A DNA stretch of 64,000 bases from Chitinophagaceae bacterium (GTDB lineage: Bacteria > Bacteroidota > Bacteroidia > Chitinophagales > Chitinophagaceae). Both the position numbers and the translations under genes were made by a program. The stretch's first letter is position 1, and every line of letters begins with the position of its first letter. The stretch covers positions 62,001 to 126,000 of the forward strand of contig JAHBTL010000015.1 of assembly GCA_019638615.1 (NCBI GenBank), in the 5' to 3' direction. The notes under the pieces are model-generated. The model was not told the DNA's origin. It worked only from the letters and a program-made list of their open reading frames with translations, and did no database searches. This document shows positions 46,178 through 54,001 of this stretch, piece after piece.

Positions 46178-47206
46178 ATGAAGAAACCGGTTGTAAAAAT
46201 ATCCCGCAGCTATGCTGCTGTAAGGTTTATCCTCATTTTTATCTTCCTCTCTGCAAGCAGGTGCTTTGCCGGAACACCCGGCTCACTGGGGCTGAAGGGA
46301 GATGCAGGGGATGTGCATACCAAACATCAGCCAGGCATTGTATTGATAGGCGGTGGCGGCAATGTTACAGGCGCTTTTGAGTGGATGATCAAAAGAAGCG
46401 GCGGCGGGGATGTAATCGTATTGACCGCTTCGGGCAATGCCGGCTATAATGATGATATATTCGCTTTGGGAGGAATAAACTCAGTTGAAACGCTTAACAT
46501 TGCTTCAAGAGAACTGGCGGACAATGATACGGTAGCCCAAACCGTAAGGAATGCTGAAATGCTGTTTATAGCCGGGGGTGATCAAAGCCGTTATATGCGC
46601 TGCTGGAAAAACACAAAGCTCAATGCAGCGATCAATTACCTCCTCAACGAAAAGAAAGTACCGGTAGGTGGAACAAGCGCCGGCTGCGCCATATTGACCG
46701 GTTTTTATTACAGCGGCGAAAACGGAAGCGCCGTTTCCGATTCGGTGCTAAACAACCCTTTTCACCCGACAGTAACGATTTATAACAACGATTTTCTTCA
46801 CGCTCCCTGGCTAAAAACCGTATTAAGCGATCAGCATTACAGTGAGCGCACACGCGAGGGAAGGCATGTGGCTTTTATGGCGCGGATCATCGCAGATCAT
46901 TCAGTATTTCCGAAGGGAATTGCCCCCGATGAAAGAACCGCGGTTTGTATAAATGGAAACGGTATGGCTACGGTGATCGGCGAAGGAAAGGCTTATTTTA
47001 TCCTCTCGCGCTCCAAACCTGAGCAATGCATTGCAGGAAAGCCCCTAGAATGGAATATGTATAAAAAAGCGTTGCAGGTGTATGAAATACCTGGAACGCC
47101 TGCAGGCAGCGGGCATTTTTCAATCGTTGATTTTGATGAAAAAAAAGCAACGGGAGGAAGCTGGCACTGGTGGTGGGTGGAAAAAGGGATATTATTCAGG
47201 AGGTGA
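46178..47206 (+). CDS. Secreted cyanophycinase-like S51 peptidase
   Basis: A 342-residue S51 family peptidase. The ATG at 46178 gives a basic start, hydrophobic core and SASRCFAG cleavage region; the Cys could make a lipoprotein but lacks a perfect lipobox. Nucleophile Ser167 lies in GGTSAGCAIL, with IAGGDQSRYM ahead and DQHYSERTREGRH behind, as in cyanophycinase. The natural substrate may be cyanophycin (Asp-Arg polymer) or other isoaspartyl peptides. It ends 13 bp before the left copy of the 24-bp direct repeat. Confidence 0.85.
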   Translation: MKKPVVKISRSYAAVRFILIFIFLSASRCFAGTPGSLGLKGDAGDVHTKHQPGIVLIGGGGNVTGAFEWMIKRSGGGDVIVLTASGNAGYNDDIFALGGINSVETLNIASRELADNDTVAQTVRNAEMLFIAGGDQSRYMRCWKNTKLNAAINYLLNEKKVPVGGTSAGCAILTGFYYSGENGSAVSDSVLNNPFHPTVTIYNNDFLHAPWLKTVLSDQHYSERTREGRHVAFMARIIADHSVFPKGIAPDERTAVCINGNGMATVIGEGKAYFILSRSKPEQCIAGKPLEWNMYKKALQVYEIPGTPAGSGHFSIVDFDEKKATGGSWHWWWVEKGILFRR

Positions 47207-47218
47207 TGGTCTTATAAA

Positions 47219-47242
47219 AATTACACTGATTAACTTTATTAC
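47219..47242 (+). repeat. 24-bp direct repeat, left copy
   Basis: The 24-bp sequence beginning AATTACACTG and ending CTTTATTAC occurs here and again at 53404-53427, identical and in the same orientation. It lies 13 bp after the stop of the cyanophycinase-like gene. Flanking bases differ between the two copies. Confidence 0.85.
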
Positions 47243-47287
47243 TACAACCAGTAACAGCAAAGAAATGCAGCCGAAACGAGAAGCAGC

Positions 47288-49069
47288 CTAACTACCAAAT
47301 TGCAGTTCAATTTTGGTTCCTTTTTGGGTCTCCGCCAGCCTGATCCGGCAACCGATCGCTTCGGCCAGGTCGCGCACAATATATAATCCCAGTCCATGCC
47401 GGGAATCTTCTACCGCTGCGCCTTTCAAAAAAGCTTTGGCCTGCTCTCGGGGCAGGCCGGGACCATTATCGGTAACGGCCAATACTATGTTACCGCCTTC
47501 CTGTTTGGCCGACCATTCAACAGCGGCGTTATCTATATTGCGAACCGCTTTCACTGCATTCGAAGTAAGGTTTTGCAGGATCGTCTTCACATAATTTTCA
47601 TCGGTATTCAACACCAGCCTCTCAGCGCCTGAAAAAGAAAATTCAACATCACCCGTAGTAGCAAAAAAGTTTCTCAGATAATCGAACAACGATTGCACCG
47701 GCACTTCCCTGGTCACAGGTTTGAAATGTTCCATTTGTCTTTTGCTCCATAGCAGCATACCTTCCATGGTTTCCAGCAGGGATTGCGCATTGCCGGTGAT
47801 CTTCGTTTCGTGTTCTTTTATTTTTTCCGCACTCAGCAAACCCGGTTTTGTTCGCTGCAATTGCAAAAAGCTTACGAGGTTGGCAATAGGACTGCGCAGG
47901 TCATGACTCAGTATAGCGAATAAACGCGCCTTTACCCGATTGGCTTCGGCCAGCTCATCATTTAATTGCTGCAATGTTTCATTGGTCTTTTTACGCAATG
48001 CACTTTGACGGTATAATAAAACCCCGATCAACAGCAACAACAAAACACCGCCACTCAACGCCAGCATACGCGAACGCTGGTTCCTGATCTCTCCTTCACT
48101 GGTGGCCAGCGCTGCATTTTTCCGGTCCATTTCCTGCTTGTTATGGAGATCTGCGATCTGGTTTTTATTGGCCTGCGAATGAATGGAATCATTCCTGTCG
48201 TAATAAAAGCGGATGTTCTTATACGCGCTTTTAAAATCACCTTTTGCTTCCTGCAGTTCTGCCAGCACACCGGTGAAGTACGCTTCATTTTCCACATCAC
48301 CTTTTGCCTGTGCCAGGGCAATGGCTTTGCGCAGGTATTTTTCGGACATTGCGAGCCTGCCTTCACCCGTAGCAGGTATAAGGGCGCCCGGCTTTAAGTT
48401 AAGCCCCTTTCCATATCGTACCATATCGAGATAAGCAACGCCGATGTTGCCGGCGTTCACAGCAGGAATGGGGTTGTCTGTTTGCACGGTATCTAAAATT
48501 TCCTGCGCCTGCAAAGCCATTTTCAGTTTTTCCTCGTAATTTTTGCGGAATAACAGAGACATATTCGATAACACCATCGCCTCTCCCAGCCTGTCATTGG
48601 CACGTCGATACACTGCCAGCGCCCTGCGGTAATACTGATCTGCCATAGCAGAATCATCCTGCCTGAGATAGTTATCGCCGATTTGCTTGAGTGCGCCCCC
48701 GGTTCGCAAACTATCTTTTCTTATCTCATAAATGGCCAGGGATTTCAGCAGGTAATCCATCTGTCTTTTATAGTCCGACTGGGATGCCGCCAGTACACCC
48801 ATGTTGCGATAGATCAGCGCTATCAGCAAACTATCTTTCAGCTTGTTCGCTATCGTCAGCGACCTGGCATAATTAGAGGCTGCGTCCACATAATTGGTAA
48901 CATGCATGTATTGCGTGGCGAGCTCATGAAAGGCAATAGCTTTCCGTCTTTCTTCTTTTGCCGGTATTAACGGAATGGCTGCGCGCATGGAATCTATCAT
49001 CTCGTAAGTACGCTGCGCGTTTGAAAACAACGATACCGGGAGCAGGAAAAAAAATGCACCACGTTTCAT
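47288..49069 (-). CDS. TPR-containing sensor histidine kinase
   Basis: A 593-residue sensor. A signal peptide (MKRGAFFFLLPVSLFSNAQ) is followed by a periplasmic TPR-type helical region (about 40-310), a coiled segment, one span (about 336-353) and the kinase core. The phospho-acceptor is His389 in SHDLRSPIANL; the ATPase has NLTSNAVKAV, DNGPGLP and HGLGLYIV. All catalytic boxes are present. Its start overlaps the regulator stop by 4 bp (ATGA). It belongs to the TPR/LytTR systems common in Bacteroidota. Confidence 0.93.
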   Translation of the reverse strand: MKRGAFFFLLPVSLFSNAQRTYEMIDSMRAAIPLIPAKEERRKAIAFHELATQYMHVTNYVDAASNYARSLTIANKLKDSLLIALIYRNMGVLAASQSDYKRQMDYLLKSLAIYEIRKDSLRTGGALKQIGDNYLRQDDSAMADQYYRRALAVYRRANDRLGEAMVLSNMSLLFRKNYEEKLKMALQAQEILDTVQTDNPIPAVNAGNIGVAYLDMVRYGKGLNLKPGALIPATGEGRLAMSEKYLRKAIALAQAKGDVENEAYFTGVLAELQEAKGDFKSAYKNIRFYYDRNDSIHSQANKNQIADLHNKQEMDRKNAALATSEGEIRNQRSRMLALSGGVLLLLLIGVLLYRQSALRKKTNETLQQLNDELAEANRVKARLFAILSHDLRSPIANLVSFLQLQRTKPGLLSAEKIKEHETKITGNAQSLLETMEGMLLWSKRQMEHFKPVTREVPVQSLFDYLRNFFATTGDVEFSFSGAERLVLNTDENYVKTILQNLTSNAVKAVRNIDNAAVEWSAKQEGGNIVLAVTDNGPGLPREQAKAFLKGAAVEDSRHGLGLYIVRDLAEAIGCRIRLAETQKGTKIELQFGS

Positions 49070-49800
49070 AGATCGGTTTTTAATCCGGTCAACGCCTCTT
49101 TGTATGTTCGGCCTACGGGCAGCCTGATGGCATTTTCCAATTCCAGTTCGTCGCCGCTCATGCGACGTATAAAATGTTTGGGAACGGCATAGCTGCGATG
49201 AATGCGGATGAACTGTTCAAAAGGTTTGGCCTGTATCAAACTGCCCATAGGTGTAGCCACCATGTATTTCCTTTCAGCCGTCATCACCGCGGTATAATCT
49301 TTCATTGCTTCGAGATATAAAATATCATGCAGTTGCAATTTGATCTCTCCATGACCTTCCCTGATAAAAATGGTATCAGCACCTATGGTATGATGCAGGA
49401 GACTGGCCTTTTTGCGCAGCAACAAATATTCTTCCAGTCTTTGAATGGTTTTTGCAAAACGTGTGGCAGTCACCGGTTTAACAATAAAATCCAACACCTG
49501 TTTTTCAAAACTCTCTACAGCATAATCGGGGTAAGACGTAATAAACACACAGGCCGGTACATCCATAAGTTTTTCGCGCAGTTGCAGCCCGTTCATACCG
49601 GGCATGTCCACGTCAAGGAACAGCGCATCGGGTTGGGTGGCAGTAATTGTTTCCAGCGCTTTGGCAGGCGAATCGAAAAAACCGGTGACTTTGATATGCG
49701 GGTATTCCGACAAAAAGGCCAGCACCGTGAGAAGATCGATTTCATCATCGTCCACCACAATACAGGAAAAATGCTGGTTGATTTGCCCGGGTTGTTGCAT
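49066..49800 (-). CDS. LytTR-family response regulator
   Basis: A 244-residue regulator (start could be six codons upstream at 49818). Receiver domain: DDDE near 17-20, phospho-acceptor Asp63 in LFLDVDMPGMNG, then ITSYPDYA and VKPVTATRF. The LytTR DNA-binding domain follows, with IFIREGHGEIKLQLHDILYLEA and FIRIHRSYAVP. Coupled to the histidine kinase by the ATGA overlap. The divergent spacer in front of it is duplicated further along, which suggests the regulator acts on both copies. Confidence 0.93.
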   Translation of the reverse strand: MQQPGQINQHFSCIVVDDDEIDLLTVLAFLSEYPHIKVTGFFDSPAKALETITATQPDALFLDVDMPGMNGLQLREKLMDVPACVFITSYPDYAVESFEKQVLDFIVKPVTATRFAKTIQRLEEYLLLRKKASLLHHTIGADTIFIREGHGEIKLQLHDILYLEAMKDYTAVMTAERKYMVATPMGSLIQAKPFEQFIRIHRSYAVPKHFIRRMSGDELELENAIRLPVGRTYKEALTGLKTDL

Positions 49801-49879
49801 AGTATAAATATACTGCATTCGGCGGTTAAAGCTGTTGTTGGGAGAATAGCGCTTTCCACAGCGCTTGCAGGTAAGTAGG
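49788..49879. repeat. Divergent leader block, copy A
   Basis: A 92-bp block between the LytTR gene (-) and the secreted-protein gene (+), including the regulator's first codons. It matches 51830-51920 with about 12 differences, one of them a 1-nt gap. The best conserved part includes AGCGCTTTCCACAG and TTGCAGGTAAGTAGG. Probable shared operator or promoter region. Confidence 0.75.
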
Positions 49880-49883
49880 TTTG
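49876..49883 (+). promoter_or_regulatory. Putative -7 box overlapping the edge of the repeated leader
   Basis: TAGGTTTG matches TAnnTTTG in copy A, 18 bp before the ATG at 49902. In copy B the same position reads TAGGCATA, so the box is not conserved. Confidence 0.35.
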
Positions 49884-49901
49884 TAGTTATAAAAAACAGG
49901 C

Positions 49902-50441
49902 ATGAAAAAGAAACAGCTTATTGCAGCAGAGTTACCGGTAGCAGCGCCCGCGGGCATATCCATTCCCCAAAATCTCATCTTTATAGTTACACACCTGAAA
50001 ATCATGTTGTTATTTCTCTTCGTGATGTCGCTGACTTCTTTTGCGATGGCCCAAAGTCCGGCAGGTAAATGGAAAATAACCGGTTGGTACACTGAAAGCA
50101 TGACCGGAAAAAAAACGAATGTATTTGAGGAGTTTGCTAAAAGCGATCCCTGTTTCGCAAAAATTATATTGAGTTTTACCGCTAATGGAAAGATTACAGG
50201 GCAGGGAGCGGAAAAATGTCCCCGGACTGTAACGGAGCGAAGCCCCGGCACCCGTTGGGAAATGCCCGCCAAAAATAAGATCAGGGTGTTCGCCAGCGAC
50301 ACTGATAGAGAGCCCGAAACATTTGATCTCGAAATTAAAGGAAACAAAATGCACTGGATAAGGACGTGGCCGAACGACCTTGATATAGGTGATGGCGACA
50401 AGGAAATCCGGCGTTTTATCCTGGAATTTATCCGGGCCTGA
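49902..50441 (+). CDS. Secreted lipocalin-like protein
   Basis: A 179-residue frame. If translation starts at the ATG at 50004 instead, the product has a clean signal peptide (MLLFLFVMSLTSFAMAQ); the 34 codons before that (MKKKQLIAAELPV...) look odd and the true start is open. The mature part is beta-rich and fits a small lipocalin-like fold (GKWKITGWYTES ... LSFTANGKITGQG...KCP). It is divergent from the LytTR regulator and 35 bp upstream of the OmpA-domain gene. Probable target of the two-component system. Confidence 0.65.
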   Translation: MKKKQLIAAELPVAAPAGISIPQNLIFIVTHLKIMLLFLFVMSLTSFAMAQSPAGKWKITGWYTESMTGKKTNVFEEFAKSDPCFAKIILSFTANGKITGQGAEKCPRTVTERSPGTRWEMPAKNKIRVFASDTDREPETFDLEIKGNKMHWIRTWPNDLDIGDGDKEIRRFILEFIRA

Positions 50442-50476
50442 TCGTTTTTTTAATTGCTATTTAAACTTTACAAATC

Positions 50477-51778
50477 ATGCCAATCATTTCAAAATTCCTG
50501 GCCTGCCTGACCGTCCTGAGCTTTATTTCGTATCAGGGCAACAGCCAGGTGCTTAAAAATATTGCGAAGCGTATAGAACAAAAAGTCAATCAGAGAGTCA
50601 ATCAGAAAACCGACCAGGCCATTGACAAGGTGCTGGATAAAGCGGAGAGCGCCGGGAAAAAGCCGGAGAAAGATATTGAAACATCTGCGGGCAATCCATC
50701 ATCACCATCTGGCAAAACTGACACCTCCTCTGACCGCGACACAGCAGGCTCAAAAGAACAACCTTTTCAACTGTATTCGAAATTTGATTTTATTCCCGGA
50801 GACAAAGTGATTGCGTATGATGATTTCGAAAAAGATGCCGTAGGAGATTTTCCCGGCAGTTGGACAACCGACGCTTCGGGCGAACTGGTTTCAGTGGATA
50901 ATCGCCCCGGTAAATGGCTGAATGTTTCAAAGCAGGGGTTCTACCTGCCTCAATTTATTGAGTCGCTGCCCGAAAATTTTACGTTGGAATACGATGTGCT
51001 TTTTATTAACCCGGAGAAAAGGGAGGGGCCGAATACGGCAGGTTTAGGGTTGCAATTGATTGTGAAAACCGGGAAAAGTTATTTCGACTATGCGCCGGAC
51101 CGCGCGTATTTCGAGGTGAACCCCTACATGGGTAATATCAATATTGCCAGCTATACCAAAACAGGTGAGAAAATCCTGGAGAATGCATTCCAGGTGGCCG
51201 GTATTGACAGGAATAAAACATTTACCTGTCATGTATCGGTATGGAGGCAGAAAAACCGGCTTCGTGTATACCTCAACGAAACCAAGGTGGTGGATGCCCC
51301 TTCGCTGCTCGACCCGCAGGCAAAATATAATACCATTCGTTTTGCCACTTCGCTGAACAACGACGGAAGCAAATGGCTGGTGAGCAATTTCAAATTTGCT
51401 TCGGGATTACCGGATACCCGGAATAAACTTATTACTGAAGGCAAATTCGTTACGCGGGGTATTTTGTTTGATGTGAACAGCGATAAAATAAAAGCATCTT
51501 CGTATGGCGTGCTGAAAGAAATAGCCGGCGTGTTGCTGGAGCATATGTCAGTAAAAGTAAAGATCACCGGGCATACCGACACTGATGGAAGTGATGCCGA
51601 TAACCTTGTGCTGTCACAAAGAAGGGCGCTGGCTGTAAAAAATATGCTCGTGAATGATTTTCACATTGATGCATCACGGCTTGAAACAGACGGAAAAGGA
51701 GAATCCCAGCCGGTAGACAAAAGTATGACCCCTGAAGCCAAAGCCAATAACAGGCGGGTGGAATTTACCAGGTTATAA
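50477..51778 (+). CDS. OmpA-domain secreted protein with jelly-roll-like middle region
   Basis: A 433-residue exported protein. Signal peptide (MPIISKFLACLTVLSFISY...), a charged helical stretch rich in Gln and Lys (RIEQKVNQRVNQKTDQ), a beta-rich middle part (about 110-310, LamG/concanavalin-like by eye) and a C-terminal OmpA domain (ILFDVNSDKI...GHTDTDGSDADNLVLSQRRA...NRRVEFTRL) that binds peptidoglycan. It probably links an outer layer or glycan to the wall. It follows the lipocalin-like gene by 35 bp, in the same plus-strand string. Confidence 0.85.
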   Translation: MPIISKFLACLTVLSFISYQGNSQVLKNIAKRIEQKVNQRVNQKTDQAIDKVLDKAESAGKKPEKDIETSAGNPSSPSGKTDTSSDRDTAGSKEQPFQLYSKFDFIPGDKVIAYDDFEKDAVGDFPGSWTTDASGELVSVDNRPGKWLNVSKQGFYLPQFIESLPENFTLEYDVLFINPEKREGPNTAGLGLQLIVKTGKSYFDYAPDRAYFEVNPYMGNINIASYTKTGEKILENAFQVAGIDRNKTFTCHVSVWRQKNRLRVYLNETKVVDAPSLLDPQAKYNTIRFATSLNNDGSKWLVSNFKFASGLPDTRNKLITEGKFVTRGILFDVNSDKIKASSYGVLKEIAGVLLEHMSVKVKITGHTDTDGSDADNLVLSQRRALAVKNMLVNDFHIDASRLETDGKGESQPVDKSMTPEAKANNRRVEFTRL

Positions 51779-51829
51779 CCGGCTCTTCGTTCCCGGGTAA
51801 CCTGTATTTCTTTTGCTGTTTCGTTTGAA

Positions 51830-51920
51830 CGGGGTGTTGTATAGCATAATATACTGCATTCGGCGATTAACCCTGTTATTCGGAAAATAGCGCTTTCCAC
51901 AGTGTTTGCAGGTAAGTAGG
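51830..51920. repeat. Divergent leader block, copy B
   Basis: A 91-bp block with about 87 percent identity to 49788-49879. On the minus strand it still carries a start like that of the regulator (MQYI...), which diverges after a few codons. It lies directly in front of the first lipoprotein gene (51937), so this gene may have captured the regulator's target promoter. Confidence 0.75.
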
Positions 51921-51936
51921 CATAAAAGCAGTCAGC

Positions 51937-52374
51937 ATGAATCGTATCATCTTTTTCGGGCTTTCTATCCTCACCGCCGGCTTGTTTTCCTGCAAAAAAG
52001 AAACTGCCGGGGCCACAGATCCTTTTACATTGCTGACAAAGGATGTTTGGATCATAACAGCCAATACGTATCAAAAGGATTCAGATGCCTCAACTACAGA
52101 TTATTTCACGGGAATGCCGGACTGTTCAAAGGATGACGAATACCAATTCCTTACCGACGGAAAGTATTATCAAACCAATGGCGCTACCCCATGCCCGGGC
52201 GAAGCGGCAATATTAGTCACAGGTAGTTGGCAGTTGTCGGCCAATGAAAAATCCATATTTCTCACCACCGGCGGTACAACGGAACAGTATGAGATAGTTG
52301 AACTAACACAAAATAAGCTGGTCACGCGCCTGCGTATGGACCGGGGCTCCCTGACAAGCACTTATACGCATTGA
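51937..52374 (+). CDS. Lipocalin-like lipoprotein 1
   Basis: A 145-residue lipoprotein. Signal sequence with lipobox ending in Cys19 (TAGLFSCKKE). The mature part is beta-rich and lipocalin-like (LLTKDVWIITANTYQKD ... DEYQFLTDGKYYQTNG ... GSWQLSANEKSIFL), as in the other small lipoproteins here. It is preceded by the duplicated leader block and ends 39 bp before the next lipoprotein start. Role unknown. Confidence 0.78.
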   Translation: MNRIIFFGLSILTAGLFSCKKETAGATDPFTLLTKDVWIITANTYQKDSDASTTDYFTGMPDCSKDDEYQFLTDGKYYQTNGATPCPGEAAILVTGSWQLSANEKSIFLTTGGTTEQYEIVELTQNKLVTRLRMDRGSLTSTYTH

Positions 52375-52412
52375 GCCATGCAATAAATAACAGCATCAAA
52401 AAGCCATCACTC

Positions 52413-52847
52413 ATGAAACAATACATCACCTATCTCGCTTTAGCCGGCATCATCGCGGGCTTTGCAGCCTGCAAAAAAGAAAGCGGGCCTACACGCAAAG
52501 AAATTTTGATATCGCATTCATGGAGACAAACCAATGTAACTTCCCTGCAATCGAATGGGGCCATTCATGAAAACTGGTTGTATATGAAGGCCTGCGATAA
52601 AGACGATCAATTCATTTTTGCTCCTGATAGTGTGTTGCTCCAACTGGAAGGCCCCACACGCTGCAATCCCGGCGATCCTGACGTCAAGAGCGGCAGTGCA
52701 GGAAGATGGCATTTGTCTGCTGATGAACAAACGCTTCTCATTGGTTCTATTGAAAATAAAATTCAAAAACTTACAACAGATAGTCTTGTTATTGATCGCA
52801 CTCTTTCAGGCGGCAGCATTGCCACTTACCGGTTGTCGCATTATTAA
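52413..52847 (+). CDS. Lipocalin-like lipoprotein 2
   Basis: A 144-residue lipoprotein. The ATG at 52413 was chosen because it begins the signal sequence; lipobox Cys20 (GFAACKKES). The segment GPTRKEILISHSWR closely matches PTRKELLSHAWK of the lipoprotein at 26548, and GRWHLSADEQTLLI matches GSWQLSANEKSIFL of its neighbour. So the three belong to one paralogous family. It is followed at 12 bp by a broken gene. Confidence 0.78.
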   Translation: MKQYITYLALAGIIAGFAACKKESGPTRKEILISHSWRQTNVTSLQSNGAIHENWLYMKACDKDDQFIFAPDSVLLQLEGPTRCNPGDPDVKSGSAGRWHLSADEQTLLIGSIENKIQKLTTDSLVIDRTLSGGSIATYRLSHY

Positions 52848-52858
52848 TATCAGATTTT

Positions 52859-53110
52859 ATGAAACAGTTATCACTGATACTGCTGTTGGCAGCAGTGATT
52901 TCGCTTTTAGCAAAAAGATCAGTGGCGATCGTATCAGCTTTGAGTGCTGCAATAGTAATAAAACACGCTTGCCGTCATTCCGATGCCGCCCAAATGTGTG
53001 TTGAACCAAAGGAATATTGCGGCGGGAGAGGACTCTGCCAGGCATTTGTACTAATGCTCAACATCTGCACTACTGCCAGGCAGATTCCTCCTTCGCGAAA
53101 GAGCGATTAA
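52859..53110 (+). pseudogene. Truncated small exported-protein gene, interrupted by palindromic element
   Basis: The frame begins MKQLSLILLLAAVISLLA, a plausible signal sequence, 12 bp after the lipoprotein 2 stop. After about 38 codons it enters the 174-bp palindromic element and continues for 45 codons encoded by the repeat before stopping. The last gene of the string therefore seems to have lost its body. An alternative reading is that the frame is chance; a small frameshift in the first part cannot be excluded. Confidence 0.4.
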
Positions 53111-53145
53111 CTACCATATTCGTGTTGGCTCAATCGGAATGACGG
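52972..53145. repeat. 174-bp MITE-like palindromic element
   Basis: Perfect 13-bp terminal inverted repeats CCGTCATTCCGAT (52972-52984) and ATCGGAATGACGG (53133-53145). An inner imperfect palindrome GGACTCTGCCAGGCA / TGCCAGGCAGATTCC (53030-53044 / 53074-53088) has two mismatches and a 29-nt loop. There is no transposase. The outer motif GTCATTCCGA is, from memory, common as dispersed repeats in Bacteroidota. No target-site duplication was recognised. Confidence 0.7.
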
Positions 53146-53175
53146 AAAAGCAACCATTTAAAGGCATATTCCTGC

Positions 53176-53225
53176 ATAAATAGCACCTGCTATGGCTTTT
53201 TCTCCTGTCACTTCATGCTATTTAT
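53176..53225. other. Spacer to dtd with a weak inverted repeat
   Basis: Within the roughly 300 bp between the palindromic element and dtd, ATAAATAGCA (53176-53185) and TGCTATTTAT (53216-53225) form a 10-bp inverted repeat with a 30-nt loop. No gene is seen in this stretch. Confidence 0.3.
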
Positions 53226-53403
53226 TGATGGGTAACAAAGGATTTAAATATTTTAGCACTAACTTTTATATCGTTTTAAGAAGAATCCCGTATAACGCTA
53301 TATATTCTTAGCTTAGCTCAAGCTGTTATAAATGGCGAAATGCAAGTAGCGGGCAAAACTGTTATACATACTGCCGGGAAAACATACAGCTGAACGCGCT
53401 ATG

Positions 53404-53427
53404 AATTACACTGATTAACTTTATTAC
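53404..53427 (+). repeat. 24-bp direct repeat, right copy
   Basis: Identical to 47219-47242 and ending 19 bp before the dtd ATG. Together the two copies enclose 6.16 kb of DNA. Confidence 0.85.
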
Positions 53428-53446
53428 CATAATAAATACAGAACGA

Positions 53447-53899
53447 ATGAAAGTGGTATTGCAGCGTGTTTCGCAGGCATCGGTTAAGGTTGACGGGACA
53501 ATTACAGGGGCTATTGAAAACGGGTTACTTGTTTTATTAGGCATTGAGGATAGCGATACGGATGAAGATATACAATGGCTGAGCAATAAAATAACAGGAT
53601 TGCGGATCTTCAACGACGAAAACGGGGTAATGAATCTTTCCGTTAAAGACACAGAAGGCGATATACTGCTGGTGAGCCAGTTTACGCTGCATGCTTCCAC
53701 CAAAAAAGGCAACAGACCCTCCTATATAAGAGCCAGTAAAAGTGAAATAGCCATTCCTGTGTATGAAAAAATGATCCGGCAATTAAGCGCCGATCTGGGG
53801 AAAAATATCCAAACCGGTATCTTTGGTGCAGATATGAAAGTATCGCTTTTAAATGATGGTCCGGTTACGATTGTAATAGATACTAAAAATAAAGAATAG
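53447..53899 (+). CDS. dtd: D-aminoacyl-tRNA deacylase
   Basis: A 150-residue DTD. Start MKVVLQRVSQASVKVDG, conserved SQFTLHA near residues 77-83 and LNDGPVTIVID near the C-terminus (the GP motif) are the family marks. It removes D-amino acids from tRNA. It sits just to the right of the 24-bp repeat. In a map without the intervening cassette it would follow the cyanophycinase-like gene. Confidence 0.94.
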   Translation: MKVVLQRVSQASVKVDGTITGAIENGLLVLLGIEDSDTDEDIQWLSNKITGLRIFNDENGVMNLSVKDTEGDILLVSQFTLHASTKKGNRPSYIRASKSEIAIPVYEKMIRQLSADLGKNIQTGIFGADMKVSLLNDGPVTIVIDTKNKE

Positions 53900-54001
53900 C
53901 CGTTGTCGTATTTTTGGCAAAGGCTTTGCAACTTCAGGCGTATTATTGCATTCCGGATATTATTTGCAATTGATTACCATCTAAAAACAGTTGATACATT
54001 T

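Noticed and set aside
49826-50401. 191-codon open frame on the minus strand
   Set aside because: Antisense to the lipocalin-like gene and the repeated leader; no motif. Part of its sequence reappears at 51.9 kb only because the leader block is duplicated.
47219-53427. Integrated phage or ICE with attL/attR
   Set aside because: The direct repeats fit recombination sites, but there is no integrase, relaxase, phage gene or tRNA. Called a repeat-bounded cassette instead.
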